Of a DNA stretch of 13,720 nt, positions 7,155 to 13,720 are shown piece by piece. The notes beneath the pieces were generated by a model. The model had not been told where the DNA came from. It did no database searches and was given only the letters and a program-made list of their open reading frames with translations. The first letter of the stretch is position 1. Each line of letters starts with the position of its first letter. Made by a program: the position numbers and the translations under genes. Origin of the DNA: an uncultured Clostridia bacterium (lineage in GTDB: Bacteria; Bacillota; Clostridia; UMGS1810). The stretch is from positions 1-13,720 of the forward strand of contig CALGRC010000165.1 in assembly GCA_937959315.1 (NCBI GenBank). Direction: 5' to 3'.

Positions 7155-8591
7155 CTAGCACTTCCTTTCCAGTTCGTTTTTGTCCCGTTCCCCCGGCACC
7201 TCCATTGGATAACACCCGGTAAAGCAGCCCTCACAATAGCCGCCTTCCCGTCCGGGCAATACATGCTTTAATGCCTCAATGCTCAAATACCCCAAACTGT
7301 CCGCTTCAATCATCTTCTCAATTTCTGACAATTCCAAATTACATGCAATCAAATTGGATTTTGATGGGATATCGGTTCCAAAATAACACGGCCATTTAAA
7401 TGGCGGCGAACTGATGCGCACATGCACCTCCAGCGCCCCGGCATTTTTCAGCATCCGTACAATATTGCGGATGGTGGTGCCGCGCACGATGGAATCGTCA
7501 ATCATGACAATGCGTTTTCCCTTGACTGCATCGGATAGCGCATTTAATTTAATCTGCACGCTCTTTTGCCGCTGGTTCTGATCAGGCTGGATAAACGTCC
7601 GGCCGATATAGCGGTTTTTAATCAGTCCATATCCATAGGGAATCCCCGATTCCTCAGCATATCCAATGGCAGCGCACAGCCCCGAATCAGGTACGCCGAT
7701 AACCAAATCAGCGTCAACCGGATGCTCTTTTGCCAGATATTTGCCCATCTGCTTGCGCGACTCATACACGCTGACATTTTCTATCACACTGTCCGGGCGC
7801 GCAAAATAAACATATTCAAAAATGCAGATATTGCTTTTTTCTACTACATTGTCGCGGATAGACTGTACGCCATCCTGGCTGATAACCACAATCTCGCCCG
7901 GGTCAACCTCCCGCACAAATTTTGCGCCGATCGCGTCCAGCGCACATGATTCAGATGCAAACACATAGGAATTTTCCAGCTTGCCAAGGCACAATGGGCG
8001 GATCCCATACGGGTCACGGCAGCCAATGAGCTTACGCGGGCTCATGACAACCAGCGCATACGAACCTTTGATTACCTTCATCATGCGCGATACCGCCTGT
8101 TCAATGCTGTGACAGGCAATCCGCTCCTTTGCTGTTACATAGGCGATAATTTCCGAATCATTTGTGGTCTGGAAAATAGCGCCGTTCTCTTCAAATTCAT
8201 TCCGCAGCTCCGCTGCGTTGATGAGGTTTCCGTTATGCGCAATGGTCAGCGACCCTTTTTTATATTTACTGACGAGCGGCTGTGCATTTTCCCGGAAACT
8301 TGACCCAGTGGTGGAATACCGTACATGCCCAACGGCAATCTGCCCTTGCAGATGATTTAAAATAGTATCGTTAAATACCTCCGGCACCAAGCCCATATCC
8401 TTGTGGCAAATGATATTGCCGTCGTCGTTGACTGCAATGCCGCAGCTTTCCTGCCCCCGGTGTTGAGAGGCGTACAGCGCATAGTAGCAGATTTTTGCAC
8501 AATCCAGCCCATCATTATCGTAGATGCCAAAAACCCCGCACTCCTCATGCAGTTTTTCGGGCCGCCACTGTAACTGTTCTAACTGGCACAT
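7155..8591 (-). CDS. purF: Amidophosphoribosyltransferase, Fe-S type with propeptide
   Basis: The enzyme makes phosphoribosylamine from PRPP and glutamine, the committed step. The 478-residue protein has an Ntn glutaminase domain whose nucleophile is Cys18 (EECGVFGI). The preceding 17 residues should be removed as a propeptide, as in the Bacillus enzyme. HRGQES (44-49) and GHVRYSTTG (88-96) belong to the glutaminase site. The C-terminal half holds the PRPP loop VMIDDSIVRGTT (362-373). Cys256, Cys402, Cys453 and Cys456 sit where the Bacillus-type [4Fe-4S] ligands are, so an oxygen-sensitive cluster is likely. The ATG at 8591 is preferred over a TTG at 8597 because AGGAG lies ten bases before the ATG but only four before the TTG. 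It follows purC by 29 bases. Confidence 0.96.
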   Translation of the reverse strand: MCQLEQLQWRPEKLHEECGVFGIYDNDGLDCAKICYYALYASQHRGQESCGIAVNDDGNIICHKDMGLVPEVFNDTILNHLQGQIAVGHVRYSTTGSSFRENAQPLVSKYKKGSLTIAHNGNLINAAELRNEFEENGAIFQTTNDSEIIAYVTAKERIACHSIEQAVSRMMKVIKGSYALVVMSPRKLIGCRDPYGIRPLCLGKLENSYVFASESCALDAIGAKFVREVDPGEIVVISQDGVQSIRDNVVEKSNICIFEYVYFARPDSVIENVSVYESRKQMGKYLAKEHPVDADLVIGVPDSGLCAAIGYAEESGIPYGYGLIKNRYIGRTFIQPDQNQRQKSVQIKLNALSDAVKGKRIVMIDDSIVRGTTIRNIVRMLKNAGALEVHVRISSPPFKWPCYFGTDIPSKSNLIACNLELSEIEKMIEADSLGYLSIEALKHVLPGREGGYCEGCFTGCYPMEVPGERDKNELERKC

Positions 8592-8620
8592 TTTCAAAAG
8601 GCTCCTTTTTTATAAAATGA

Positions 8621-9328
8621 TTATTCACCCAACAGACGCTTGCGAATTTCCTGATAGGCGTCTTCTACGCCGCCCATATCCCGGCGGAACCGGTCTTTAT
8701 CCAGCTTTTCATGCGTCGTAGCGTCCCAAAACCGGCAGGTGTCCGGCGAAATTTCATCTGCCAGGATAATTTTGCCGTGATACCGCCCAAATTCCAGCTT
8801 GAAATCCACCAGAATAATATTGCTGCCCTCTAAATATTTGATAAGCAGATCATTGACCTGAAACGCAATGCGGGTAATTTCATCAATTTCTTCCTGCGTC
8901 GCCAGTTCCATTGCCAATGCATGGTAATGGTTGATGAGCGGGTCGCCCAAATCATCGTTTTTATAGGAAAATTCCAGCGTCGGGATGGCCAGCTTGGTAC
9001 CCTCAGGAATCCCCAGCCGCTTGGACATACTGCCTGCGGCGATATTGCGGATGATCACTTCCAGCGGGACAATTTCCACTTTTTTTACAATGGTTTCCCG
9101 TTCACTGATTTCCTCTACAAAATGGGTGGGCACGCCGTTTTGCTCCAGCATCTTGAACAGATGGTTAGACACCCGGTTGTTGATGACCCCCTTGCCCAAA
9201 ATGGTGCCTTTTTTTTCGCCGTTGAACGCCGTTGCATCGTCTTTGTAATCGACAATATAGCAATCGGGGTCATCGGTTTTGAATACCTTTTTGGCTTTCC
9301 CTTCATACAACTGTTCCAACTTTTTCAT
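8621..9328 (-). CDS. purC: SAICAR synthase
   Basis: The enzyme condenses CAIR with aspartate using ATP to give SAICAR. At 235 residues it is the usual bacterial length. Motifs: YEGKAKKVF (8-16), the KDDATAFN segment (29-36), GVINNRVSNHLF, VIIRNIAAGS (91-100), LVDFKLEFG (173-181) and ADEISPDTCRFWD (190-202). The ATG overlaps the purE stop by four bases (ATGA), which points to translational coupling. The next gene, purF, begins after a short gap that carries only its ribosome-binding site. Confidence 0.97.
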   Translation of the reverse strand: MKKLEQLYEGKAKKVFKTDDPDCYIVDYKDDATAFNGEKKGTILGKGVINNRVSNHLFKMLEQNGVPTHFVEEISERETIVKKVEIVPLEVIIRNIAAGSMSKRLGIPEGTKLAIPTLEFSYKNDDLGDPLINHYHALAMELATQEEIDEITRIAFQVNDLLIKYLEGSNIILVDFKLEFGRYHGKIILADEISPDTCRFWDATTHEKLDKDRFRRDMGGVEDAYQEIRKRLLGE

Positions 9329-9828
9329 AGGGCCTCTACCTCCGCTTTGATTTGTTTATCCTTCGCTCTCACGCCGTCTTCCATTTCTTTTTTATACGCT
9401 TCCAGCTTACCCCGCAGATCAGCATTTGCAAGTGCAAGCATTTGCACTGCTAAAATGCCCGCATTATCAGCGCCGTCAATGGCAACGGTCGCCACCGGGA
9501 TACCTTTTGGCATCTGTACCATGGAAAGCAGCGAATCCAACCCATCCATAGTAGACGATTTAATGGGCAGGCCAATGACCGGCAAGGTTGTATAGGCCGC
9601 CAGCACACCGCCCAGATGCGCCGCTTTCCCCGCCGCTGCAATGATAACGCCTAACCCGTTTTCAATGGCATTGGACGCAAATTCCTCCGCATCCCGCGGC
9701 GTACGGTGCGCAGAAATTACCCGCACTTCTACTGCAACGCCAAATTGCTTCAACACTTTGATACAGGGCACCAACTTGGGGAAATCCGAATCACTGCCCA
9801 TAACAATGGCTACCTTTTGCCCTTCCAT
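9325..9828 (-). CDS. purE: 5-(carboxyamino)imidazole ribonucleotide mutase, class I PurE
   Basis: The enzyme moves the carboxylate of N5-CAIR to give CAIR. At 167 residues it is normal for a bacterial PurE. GSDSD (11-15), SAHRTP (39-44), the AAAGKAAHLGG segment (64-74) and LDSLLSMVQMPKGIPVATVAI identify class I; the class II hallmark AGRSN is absent. Class I enzymes normally work with PurK, and no purK is in the window. The ATG at 9828 follows GGGAGG by six bases. This is the first gene of the operon, about 68 bases after the predicted transcription start. Confidence 0.96.
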   Translation of the reverse strand: MEGQKVAIVMGSDSDFPKLVPCIKVLKQFGVAVEVRVISAHRTPRDAEEFASNAIENGLGVIIAAAGKAAHLGGVLAAYTTLPVIGLPIKSSTMDGLDSLLSMVQMPKGIPVATVAIDGADNAGILAVQMLALANADLRGKLEAYKKEMEDGVRAKDKQIKAEVEAL

Positions 9829-9902
9829 GTCAAACCTCCCAGAAATTTTTCTTCGATTTTGTACAAAAAATCACATGTTTTGTCAAAAAAAGAACAATTT
9901 TT

Positions 9903-9931
9903 ATTATACCGTTTGCGCTCTTTCTTGTCAA
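9903..9931 (-). promoter_or_regulatory. Consensus sigma-A promoter of the pur operon
   Basis: On the - strand TTGACA (9931-9926) and TATAAT (9908-9903) are separated by exactly 17 bases, a perfect match. Transcription should start near 9896, leaving a leader of about 68 bases to the purE ATG. A second TTGACA (9886-9881) with TACAAA 17 bases on (9863-9858) could be a weaker tandem promoter. The leader is AT-rich and too short for a purine riboswitch plus expression platform, and no aptamer core was seen. Palindromic hexamers such as ACATGT and the octamer TTGTACAA lie in it and might be protein-binding sites. Confidence 0.87.
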
Positions 9932-9934
9932 ATG

Positions 9935-9957
9935 AAAAAACGCACAAAATACGCGCT
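9935..9957 (-). terminator. Weak possible terminator after the discoidin-like gene
   Basis: On the - strand CGCG (9955-9952) can pair with TGCG (9944-9941) around a seven-base loop, directly followed by six U (9940-9935). The stem is short and includes G-U pairs, so efficiency would be low. It lies just upstream of the pur -35 box, where a boundary between the two transcription units is expected. Confidence 0.35.
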
Positions 9958-9994
9958 GGAAAATCACGGCTGTTGTACACCGCCACGGCAATTT

Positions 9995-10876
9995 TTATTT
10001 ATCCTGCCCCCAGAATTCTATCTGCATCAGCGCCGCGAAATTCTGGCTTTTCTCAGTGTGAAACGGGTCCATCCGTTTGAATTTTACCCATTCGGTATCA
10101 ATTTTTGGAAAGGAAAAGGTCTGTGCATCGCCGGTTTTTACCGGGTGGATTTCCAGTTCGGATTGGTCGGAAAATTCCAAAACCGCCGTATGCCAATAGG
10201 TATCATGCTCCTGCCCCTGTGCATTGATGGTGTAATCGCTGCGCAGATACAGTACCATTTTATCTATTTCAACTGTCCGGCCGAAATAAACGGTATAGGA
10301 CAAATCCTCGTGTACCGCGCCGCCCCACGACTGATAGGGCCATGGGCCGTGCCCGCCCTTATTGATCACCCCGTCAATGGCGTTGCGCGCATAAAAGCAG
10401 CCTTCGTTGCGGGTGACACGGTTGGCATAGGCATGCGGGAACCCCAGCACTTTGCCCTCCGCTACCGCCTTAGAATCAGTCGGGTTGCTCCATTCGGGCG
10501 CGTCCGGGTCTACCACTTCATCCGGCAGGCGCACATCCAGCGGGTTCAATGCCAAATTGCGATATGTTTTATATTCTGCTTCGGTTGCCGCCCATGCGGT
10601 AACTTGCTGCACACCGTCAAATGTCCCAGGTGCAAACCCGGCAAGCGCTTCGCCTTCCGGGATAGGAAAAGTATATTCCCCTTTGGGGAGGTACATCATA
10701 CAATCTTTTACGCCTTCCGCAATATGTATCCAAAGAAATTCTGCACCATCCGCCGTAAATGAAACCAGATCCCCCGGTTCATAAGCCGCTATATGCAATG
10801 TAACCCGGTCTATTCCAATGCTTTCTTCCTGCCGAACACCGGCTGCGTTCACCCTTGAAATTGTAATTTCTGCCAT
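9995..10876 (-). CDS. Protein with a discoidin-like (carbohydrate-binding type) C-terminal domain
   Basis: The protein has 293 residues and no signal peptide or membrane segment, so it should be cytosolic. An N-terminal beta-rich domain (about 1-95) precedes a C-terminal domain (about 104-293). The C-terminal text (YRNLALNPLD, GFPHAYANRVTRNEGCFYARNAIDG, HGPWPYQSWGG) resembles a galactose-binding-like beta-sandwich family that is usually annotated as carbohydrate-binding. That match is from memory of the pattern and is only moderately certain. No catalytic motif is evident. The frame opens at 10900, but the ATG at 10876 is chosen because GGAGG lies eight bases before it and because a start at 10900 would overlap the previous gene. 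It begins 20 bases after the exported-protein gene and is probably co-transcribed. A 60-base sample at 10501 is 60% GC. Confidence 0.75.
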   Translation of the reverse strand: MAEITISRVNAAGVRQEESIGIDRVTLHIAAYEPGDLVSFTADGAEFLWIHIAEGVKDCMMYLPKGEYTFPIPEGEALAGFAPGTFDGVQQVTAWAATEAEYKTYRNLALNPLDVRLPDEVVDPDAPEWSNPTDSKAVAEGKVLGFPHAYANRVTRNEGCFYARNAIDGVINKGGHGPWPYQSWGGAVHEDLSYTVYFGRTVEIDKMVLYLRSDYTINAQGQEHDTYWHTAVLEFSDQSELEIHPVKTGDAQTFSFPKIDTEWVKFKRMDPFHTEKSQNFAALMQIEFWGQDK

Positions 10877-10896
10877 ATGTATGACCTCCTTTTTAA

Positions 10897-11889
10897 TCAT
10901 TTGATTGCATGATATACCGTTATCACCCGAGGGCGTCCGCCCTCGTCCGGCTCTTTATCATAAAAAACTTCTAGTGCTGCTCTGTCGTCTATCATTGCGG
11001 CATTTCCCGGCTGGAACGATGGGATTTCGCGCAATATTGTTTTTTCTAATATGAGGGTATCCTCATCCAATTCCTGCTTAGGTAATTTGATTTTTTTCAC
11101 CTTAAGTTCTTCAATCCGATAGAGCATATCATCTTCAAATATCATTGTACGAACAGCATCTCCACGCTGAATCGAAGCCAAGCCGTAATAATCGGATCCC
11201 GCCAAAATCTCGTTTGGCGTCGGAGCGCCAGAGCGGTCTCGTATTTGATAGGTTTTTTCTTCGTCGCCAAACCGGATTTTAAATGTATATTGCGTCGGTT
11301 CTGTTGCAATAAAAGAGGTGTCCGTCACAACCCCATATGTATAGACATCGCCAGTTGCATCTTTTAAAATGATGTCAGTAATTACGCCGTCTTCATTTTT
11401 TTGCAAATATCGGATATTGCTAATATTACATTTTAATCCATCCAAACGCTCTGGTGATGAAACGGTAACAGCCTTACATTTTGTATAATCCGCTGAATAA
11501 TAAGAATCCAAAATCCGCACGTCCGGCGAAACCGGAATATCTCCAAGCATATGGGCTTCCCAGTCAAACGTCCCTTCAATATTGCTGGATGGGCGCACAA
11601 CTTCTAACCCATCATCCGCGTCAACCAATACCACATTACTAACTGCGGCACCCACTGTATTCGGGATTTCCCGCTGTTTTCCATTGGTTTGGATAACAGT
11701 CGCCCTTCCATCTTTCACACCTATACACAGCCCGATTGCCGGTTGGTCTGATTCTGGTTCCTGCTGAACAACCTCGGTTGAAGTGGGTGTTTCAGGCTGA
11801 CCAAGCTCCGTTGGAACTGTCACCAATGCTGTGCTGTCTGTCATCAGCAAAAGCGCTATCAAATACGCCATTACAGAAGTTTGCATCAT
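10897..11889 (-). CDS. Exported protein of unknown function with a beta-rich C-terminal module
   Basis: The protein has 330 residues. Residues 4-24 form a hydrophobic segment (MAYLIALLLM and following) that looks like a signal peptide or membrane anchor; no lipobox cysteine is seen. A Pro/Thr/Glu-rich linker (about 27-50) follows, then beta-rich sequence to the end. No catalytic motif was recognised. The C-terminus (VFYDKEPDEGGRPRVITV, about 308-325) resembles the end of the gene at 1-314, and the segment DVRILDSYY...KAVTVS near 123-144 may be an earlier copy of the same unit. The ATG pair at 11889/11886 follows GAGGGGG by five or eight bases. Samples at 11101 and 11401 are 35 and 33% GC, well below both flanking genes. 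It sits 15 bases after the nucleoside phosphorylase gene. A cell-surface role is inference only. Confidence 0.7.
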   Translation of the reverse strand: MMQTSVMAYLIALLLMTDSTALVTVPTELGQPETPTSTEVVQQEPESDQPAIGLCIGVKDGRATVIQTNGKQREIPNTVGAAVSNVVLVDADDGLEVVRPSSNIEGTFDWEAHMLGDIPVSPDVRILDSYYSADYTKCKAVTVSSPERLDGLKCNISNIRYLQKNEDGVITDIILKDATGDVYTYGVVTDTSFIATEPTQYTFKIRFGDEEKTYQIRDRSGAPTPNEILAGSDYYGLASIQRGDAVRTMIFEDDMLYRIEELKVKKIKLPKQELDEDTLILEKTILREIPSFQPGNAAMIDDRAALEVFYDKEPDEGGRPRVITVYHAIK

Positions 11890-11904
11890 CAGATCCCCCT
11901 CACA

Positions 11905-12711
11905 TTATTCTCTATCCTGCGAAATCAGCCGCTTTAACGCTTCCACCGCGCACGCGATGGCGCGGGTGCTGTCGTTGCACACCGTATCCGGCAATCCCGC
12001 TTTTGGGCGTTCGACATTCCAAATAGCAGTTAATACCGCGCCAACCCGTACCTGCCGCACCAAACCCACAGAAAACAAAGCAGCCGTCTCCATTTCTGAC
12101 GCCAGGCAGCCGCAATGCAAATAAGCCTCCCATGTTTCCTGCAGCATTTTCCCAACCGGCATAGTTTCCGGGCTGGTTTCCCCGTAAAAGGAATCCTTGC
12201 TCTGTACTACGCCGATATGATACCGTTTCCCATCCTCATCGGCCGACAGCGGTTCCGCCGCATCCCGCAGCGCAGAAACAACGGCAAAATCGGCCACCGC
12301 CGGATACCCCGCCGGCAAGTATTCTCGGCTTGTACCTTCCTGCCGCACCGCGGCAGTCGCAATCACCAAATCACCGCCGCAAACCTTAACATCCATCCCA
12401 CCGCTGGTGCCTACACGGATAAAGGTATGTGCGCCACATGCCACCAGTTCTTCCAACGCAATGGCCGCCGATGGCCCGCCAATGCCAGTAGATACCACAC
12501 TCACCTTTTCCCCGCACAAATACCCGGTATACGTATTGTACTCCCGGTTTTGCGCCACCTGCACGGCATTATCCAGCAAAGCGGCAATTTTCGAGACCCT
12601 TCCCGGGTCGCCGGGCAAAATAACATATTTGCCGATTTCTTCTGGCTTTACAGCAAGGTGAAATTGTTTTTCTGAAGAAAACAATGCCGATTTATCCTGC
12701 AATGTACTCAT
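11905..12711 (-). CDS. Nucleoside phosphorylase, uridine-phosphorylase-like
   Basis: The 268-residue cytosolic enzyme belongs to the PNP/UDP family, which splits nucleosides with phosphate to a base and (deoxy)ribose-1-phosphate. Visible motifs: ILPGDPGRV (31-39) and NRE (55-57) for phosphate, STGIGGPS (74-81), RVGTSGG (99-105) with the phosphate-binding Arg99, and SEMETA (205-210) with the ribose-binding acidic pair. The segment that carries the uracil-reading Gln-x-Arg in E. coli uridine phosphorylase reads FYGETSPETMP (175-185) here. Base specificity is therefore uncertain, although Firmicute relatives with a similar segment are often called uridine phosphorylase. The ATG overlaps the stop of the HAD gene by four bases (ATGA), so the two are coupled. 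A 60-base sample at 12301 is 67% GC. Confidence 0.88.
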   Translation of the reverse strand: MSTLQDKSALFSSEKQFHLAVKPEEIGKYVILPGDPGRVSKIAALLDNAVQVAQNREYNTYTGYLCGEKVSVVSTGIGGPSAAIALEELVACGAHTFIRVGTSGGMDVKVCGGDLVIATAAVRQEGTSREYLPAGYPAVADFAVVSALRDAAEPLSADEDGKRYHIGVVQSKDSFYGETSPETMPVGKMLQETWEAYLHCGCLASEMETAALFSVGLVRQVRVGAVLTAIWNVERPKAGLPDTVCNDSTRAIACAVEALKRLISQDRE

Positions 12712-13720
12712 ATTGCCATCTCCTCATCCGAAATGCCCAGAATGGTTTGGAACTGCTGTAAATATGCCGCTTCCCTCTTTTGGGTATACTTGCCGGAAAA
12801 AAAGCAATCTAACACCACATGGTACAGCGTATGCCAGCTTTCCGCTTCATGCCCTGCAAGGATGGGATAAAACTTCACCCCGCATATCCGGCTGCCGCGG
12901 TAATCCCAGTAAGAATCGCCAACCATCAGGATATCTTCCGCGTCAAACCCCTGCTTCATCAATTGGCGGATCATATCCCATTTATCGCCGTATTCATGGC
13001 CTAACATGGCATCTGGATATTGGATAAAACCAAAATTCTGCCATTCCCGCTCCAATGTCAGCATACTGGCCGTAGAAACCACCGCCAAATGGGCGGATTG
13101 CTTGATTTTTTCCATACTTTCCCGTACCAATGGAAATGTTTTGATATTGGGGGCACCTGCTTTGACCCGTGCATTGACATCCAGCGCCCAGCCGATGATT
13201 TGCCCCAGCCCTGCATCTTTTGTTTCCGCAAAAATTTTTTGAAAATCCGGCAGCGATAACCGCGCGCCACATGCAACCATATGGAAAAAACAGCTCATAT
13301 CTGCCATACCAAACTTTGAAAGCGGCGCCAGAGACTCCAAATACCGGAACAGCGCATGCAGCGTTATAAAACGGTTTGCGCCGCGCGTGGTGCCGGTTAA
13401 ACTGTATTGCCGGTAAAAACATTCCACTTCTTTTCGCACCGGTTCCAAATGCCAGTGGGCAAACAGCTCAGGAATGGTATAAAGGCAACATTTTGCCTCC
13501 ATGGTATCATAAACGCACCCGTCTGAATCAAGCGCAATCAGTTTGTTTTTTGTCTTGGTCAGCACTTCCTCCTGTTCATTGACTAACAATTGCAGCCGCC
13601 CTAGCTGTTCCATCGGTAAATCGGCCGTTTCCGCCAATGGGAAAGGGATATCCAAACGCTGGTATTTTTCCAGGCAAAGTTTACGAAAGGGCAGCAACTC
13701 AATTTTTTCAACACAGGGAT
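12708..13720 (-). CDS. HAD hydrolase fused in frame to a radical-SAM-activase-like tail; 5' end beyond the window
   Basis: The frame is open to the right edge, so the gene is partial; a TTG at 13697 is merely the first possible start inside the window. Numbered from that codon, residues 49-329 form a HAD phosphatase with motif I ALDSDG (nucleophile Asp57, acid Asp59), motif II VVSTAS (206-211), motif III Lys239 in GDKWD and motif IV VGDSYWDY (259-266). A large helical cap lies between motifs I and II. The upstream residues, including seven before the TTG, read VEKIELLPFRKLCLEKY and continue through IPFPLAE. They closely resemble the C-terminal end of pyruvate-formate-lyase activating enzymes (VEKIELLPYH...KW in E. 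coli PflA, from memory). The radical SAM core itself would lie outside the window. No good start lies between the two parts: AGGAGG at residues 42-44 is only two bases from a GTG. A true fusion, or an HAD gene with a misassigned start, are the options. Its stop overlaps the nucleoside phosphorylase ATG. Confidence 0.8.
   Translation of the reverse strand, partial: PCVEKIELLPFRKLCLEKYQRLDIPFPLAETADLPMEQLGRLQLLVNEQEEVLTKTKNKLIALDSDGCVYDTMEAKCCLYTIPELFAHWHLEPVRKEVECFYRQYSLTGTTRGANRFITLHALFRYLESLAPLSKFGMADMSCFFHMVACGARLSLPDFQKIFAETKDAGLGQIIGWALDVNARVKAGAPNIKTFPLVRESMEKIKQSAHLAVVSTASMLTLEREWQNFGFIQYPDAMLGHEYGDKWDMIRQLMKQGFDAEDILMVGDSYWDYRGSRICGVKFYPILAGHEAESWHTLYHVVLDCFFSGKYTQKREAAYLQQFQTILGISDEEMAI

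Noticed and set aside
7154..7264. N-terminal extension of purM into purF
   Set aside because: The extra residues do not resemble PurM, and a good ribosome-binding site with the family's normal start is present at 7153.
9829..9900. Purine riboswitch upstream of purE
   Set aside because: The leader is too short and lacks the three-way-junction core sequences.
9641..10762. Long + strand open frame (373 codons) spanning the purE start, the pur promoter and the discoidin-like gene
   Set aside because: It runs antisense through two coding regions and the pur promoter, with no protein family resemblance.
1..13720. CRISPR arrays, tRNA or rRNA genes, insertion sequences
   Set aside because: No spaced direct repeats, tRNA-like cloverleaf, rRNA text or transposase motif was seen on either strand.

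Overview
The window looks like a chromosomal segment of a Gram-positive anaerobe of the class Clostridia (Bacillota). The reasons are consensus sigma-A promoters (TTGACA, 17 bp, TATAAT), strong AGGAGG-type ribosome-binding sites, a purE-C-F-M-N-H-D gene order common in Clostridia, an Fe-S type PurF, and a MepA-like MATE transporter. No finer taxonomic call is justified from sequence reading alone.

Layout. The + strand holds only the left 1.8 kb: the 3' end of a protein gene cut by the window edge (1-314), an intergenic leader with a perfect promoter and a strong hairpin-plus-U-tract (315-481), and a MATE efflux gene (482-1795). Everything to the right is on the - strand. A long inverted repeat at 1775-1817 separates the two convergent blocks.

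Read in the direction of transcription (right to left), the - strand carries two units. Unit 1 runs from the right edge to 9995. It starts with an ORF open at the window edge, in which a tail resembling a radical-SAM glycyl-radical activase runs in frame into a HAD phosphatase. A uridine-phosphorylase-like nucleoside phosphorylase follows with a 4-base overlap. Then come a low-GC exported protein and a protein with a discoidin-like sugar-binding fold. Unit 2 is the purine operon: a consensus promoter at 9931-9903, then purE, purC, purF, purM, purN, purH and purD, tightly packed with overlaps of 4 and 7 bases and gaps of 1 to 29 bases. A hairpin follows purD, and after it an amidohydrolase gene with no visible promoter of its own.

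The pur operon encodes PRPP amination (PurF), glycine addition (PurD), the first formyl transfer (PurN), AIR formation (PurM), the carboxylation branch (PurE), SAICAR synthesis (PurC), and the last formyl transfer plus ring closure (PurH). The genes for FGAM synthase (purL/Q/S), adenylosuccinate lyase (purB) and purK are not in the window. Unit 1 may handle nucleotides or nucleosides (phosphatase plus phosphorylase), which would fit beside purine synthesis, but its substrate cannot be read from the sequence.

The points most worth a second look are the terminator/attenuator in front of the MATE gene, the apparent radical-SAM-tail/HAD fusion at the right edge, and the C-terminal module shared by the left-edge gene and the exported protein at 10897-11889.
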